From Physcomitrium patens (lineage: Eukaryota; Streptophyta; Bryopsida; Funariales; Funariaceae): 64,000 nucleotides of DNA. Shown in pieces: positions 62,143-64,000 of the stretch. The stretch spans positions 13,359,626 through 13,423,625 of the forward strand of contig NC_037255.1 in the NCBI RefSeq assembly GCF_000002425.4, written 5' to 3'. The notes below the pieces were generated by a model. It did not search any database and was not told the DNA's origin. It saw nothing but the letters and a program-made list of their open reading frames with translations. The first letter of the stretch is position 1. Each line of letters starts with the position of its first letter. The position numbers were made by a program, and so were the translations under genes.

Positions 62143-63953
62143 TAAAAGGAATCCACGATTGCAAGCAGTTTTTTATCGTGGATCTCATAATTGATCTCGG
62201 TTGCTGACAATTTTCTTGAATGAAAAGCTATCGGATGAAGTTTGTCATCTGTTCCCATTTATGACAAAATTGCATCGAAGGCAAAATCCAATGTGTCTGT
62301 TTCCATAAAAAATGCCTTGAAAAAGTCAACACGATATAAGACTAGTGCAGATACAAACGATGTCTTCAAGGCTTCAAATGCTGCTTCCGCTTCTTGATTC
62401 CATTGGAATTTGTCTTTATTGGTCAAGCATGTAAGTGGAGCTGCAACTCGTAAAAAGTCTTTGATGAAGATCCGATAGTAATTAGTAAATCCCAAGAAAC
62501 ATTGGACATCTCTTACTGTCCTTGGAATCTTCCAATCCATGATTGTCTGGACTTTCTTAGAATCCATCATGAGACCATCATTTGAAATGATGTATCCTAA
62601 AAAGTCAACTTGAGTAGTGTGAAATACACACTTTTCCATCTTGGCATACAATCTTGCATCTCTAAGTTTTTGTAATACTTGACGAACATGTATTTCATAC
62701 TCTTCGACGTTATTAGAATAGATCAGGATATCGTCTAGATAGCAGACGACAAAATTATCTAAGAATTTACAAAATACATCATTCATGAGATGTTGAAAAG
62801 CAGCTGGTGCATTCGTGAGTCCAAAAGGCATGACATTATATTCAAAATATTCGTACCTGGTTCGAAACGCAGTCTTCCATTCATCTCCTTCCTTGATTCG
62901 TACTAGATTATATGCTCCTCTTAGATCTATTTTTGTATAAATCTTAGCTTGATTCAACTGGTCAAGGAGTCCTGATATCAAAGGTAATGGATACCTGTTC
63001 TTGATTGTGATCTTGTTGAGTCCTCGATAGTCAACACACATTCGTAAAGATCCATCTTTTTTCTTTACAAATAGAATTGGAGCTCCTGCTGGAGATTTTG
63101 AATGGTGTATGAAATTCTTCGCTAAATTCTCGTCAATATATGTCTTAAGTTCAGCCAACTCATCTTGCGATAAACTGTAAATTGGTCCAAATGGTGGCTG
63201 AGTTCCTTCTTTGAGGTCGATTGAACAATCATATGGGCGATGCTCAGGAAGAATATCTGCATTTTTTTTCTCAAAAACGTCTTGATAATCCTGATATTGA
63301 CTTGGAATGCCACTTGAAGTCTTTACGCTTTCAGAAATAGGTGCAGCATAAATAGCAAAAGTTGATCCTTCTTTTGCTGCATATATAAATGCTTTTGCAC
63401 CTACAAGTACGGGTTTTACTATACTAGATTTATAACTTTTTACTTGGTTGGTAGAACTATTAATAGTGCTTTGGGAAAAGTCAAGTTTACAAGAATTCCA
63501 ATCTATTCGAGGGTTATATTTTTCTAGCCAGGATAAACCTAAAATAAGTGGATTGGACGGGGATTTAATTATGTTAAAAGCTATGTAGCTAACATGACCA
63601 TTTATTGTTACTTTTATAGGGCGAGTTTCATGAGTGACATCTCCAGAAGACAAAGGACGGCCATCAATGACTTCTATATGTACGGGTTTAGTTTTCTGTA
63701 CAAAAAGTATTTTATGACTTTTAACAAATTGTTCATCTAAAAAACATGCTGAGGCTCCCGAATCTAATAAAGCAAAGGCTTTGTAATTCTTAGGTCCTAA
63801 ATATAATTCTATTATAAAACAAGAATAGGGTTCTGAGGAGAGGATAGGACCTTCATTAGGAATTATACAAGGTTCTAGCTGCACAGTCCCTATTGTAGCA
63901 GGACGAATCCGTTTTTCGACATGTTGTCTTCTTTGACCGCCGTACCCCTCATT
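62142..63953 (-). pseudogene. Copy B protease, reverse transcriptase and RNase H start
   Basis: The frame is open from 63953 to a TAA at 62259-62261. Protease active site ALLDSGASACF lies about 35 residues after 63884. RT has FVKKKDGSLRMCVDYRGLNK, YPLPLISGLLDQL and the catalytic YLDDILIYS, then a DFLGYIIS thumb region. RNase H begins near 62330 and is interrupted by stops at 62259-62261 and 62142-62144. No ATG opens the frame; it overlaps the end of gag in the -1 frame, so expression by frameshift is likely in intact relatives. Confidence 0.93.
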
Positions 63954-64000
63954 TTATAGTTACATTGTTTCTTTGGACAATGTTGAGTAGTGTGCTTAGG
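63890..64000 (-). pseudogene. End of copy B gag, zinc knuckle
   Basis: The frame open from the window edge reads KHTTQHCPKKQCNYKMRG and ends at TAG 63890-63892. It includes the second half of a CCHC knuckle (H-x4-C); the first cysteines are just outside the window. The same place in copy A has the full knuckle with His changed to Tyr. Confidence 0.75.

Larger units (their letters stand above)
59276..64000 (-). mobile_element. Ty3 chromovirus copy B, youngest, cut by window end
   Basis: Minus-strand element with 3' LTR at 59276-59837, polypurine tract, pol with chromodomain, and the end of gag at the right edge. By comparison with copy A about 1.2 kb of gag and leader plus the 5' LTR should lie beyond 64000. 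It interrupts the gag of element D. The base flank CTAAT (59271-59275) should recur after the missing 5' LTR. Pol is nearly intact apart from four single-codon stops. Confidence 0.93.

Overview
The window is nuclear DNA of a land plant. Evidence is GT-AG introns at plant-type positions in an R2R3-MYB gene, a class 3 lipase gene with short introns, Ty3 chromovirus, Ty1-copia and L1-like retroelements, and a short CCCTAAA-type tract. The mix of GC-balanced genes, (TA)n/(GA)n microsatellites and heavily decayed Ty3 elements would suit a moss or other bryophyte. That is an inference; nothing in the window names the species.

Layout. 1-5854 is a decayed chromovirus (copy A, minus strand) inserted into an L1-like LINE (about 5855-8530, minus). 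9.7-11.8 kb holds a six-exon secreted class 3 lipase-like gene (minus) with a 24-bp minisatellite in intron 2. About 12.4-29 kb is intergenic: microsatellite-rich at 14-19 kb, very AT-rich at 19-24 kb, with one PHD-finger-like fragment near 27.6 kb. 29.36-31.74 kb is a four-exon R2R3-MYB gene (plus), the best gene in the window. 32-37 kb is AT-rich and holds a foldback MITE and a solo LTR with a perfect target-site duplication. 37.3-42.3 kb is gene-like DNA: the 3' exons of an unidentified gene, some exon-like ORFs and a broken F-box-like gene.

From 42.5 kb to the right edge is a nested retroelement stack. A Ty1-copia pol relic (minus) is followed by a chromovirus relic (copy C, plus). Element D (minus), a different Ty3-type family with a 1.46-kb LTR, sits in copy C. 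D is interrupted twice: by a 4.95-kb near-complete palindrome inside its reverse transcriptase, and by a younger chromovirus (copy B, minus) inside its gag. Copies A, B and C and the solo LTR are one chromovirus family. D's LTR, the palindrome arms and a relic around 35.4-36.3 kb appear to be a second related LTR group.

The most unusual structure is the palindrome at 51430-56383. Two LTR-like arms, each bounded by TG and CA, face each other tail to tail across about 8 bp. Their outer junctions carry a candidate 4-5 bp duplication of D. One arm carries a gag-like CCHC zinc-knuckle segment that the other lacks. Other points of interest are premature stops in copy B that all fit C-to-T/G-to-A decay, a gag/pol overlap with pol in the -1 frame, and a candidate extra ORF downstream of the chromodomain.
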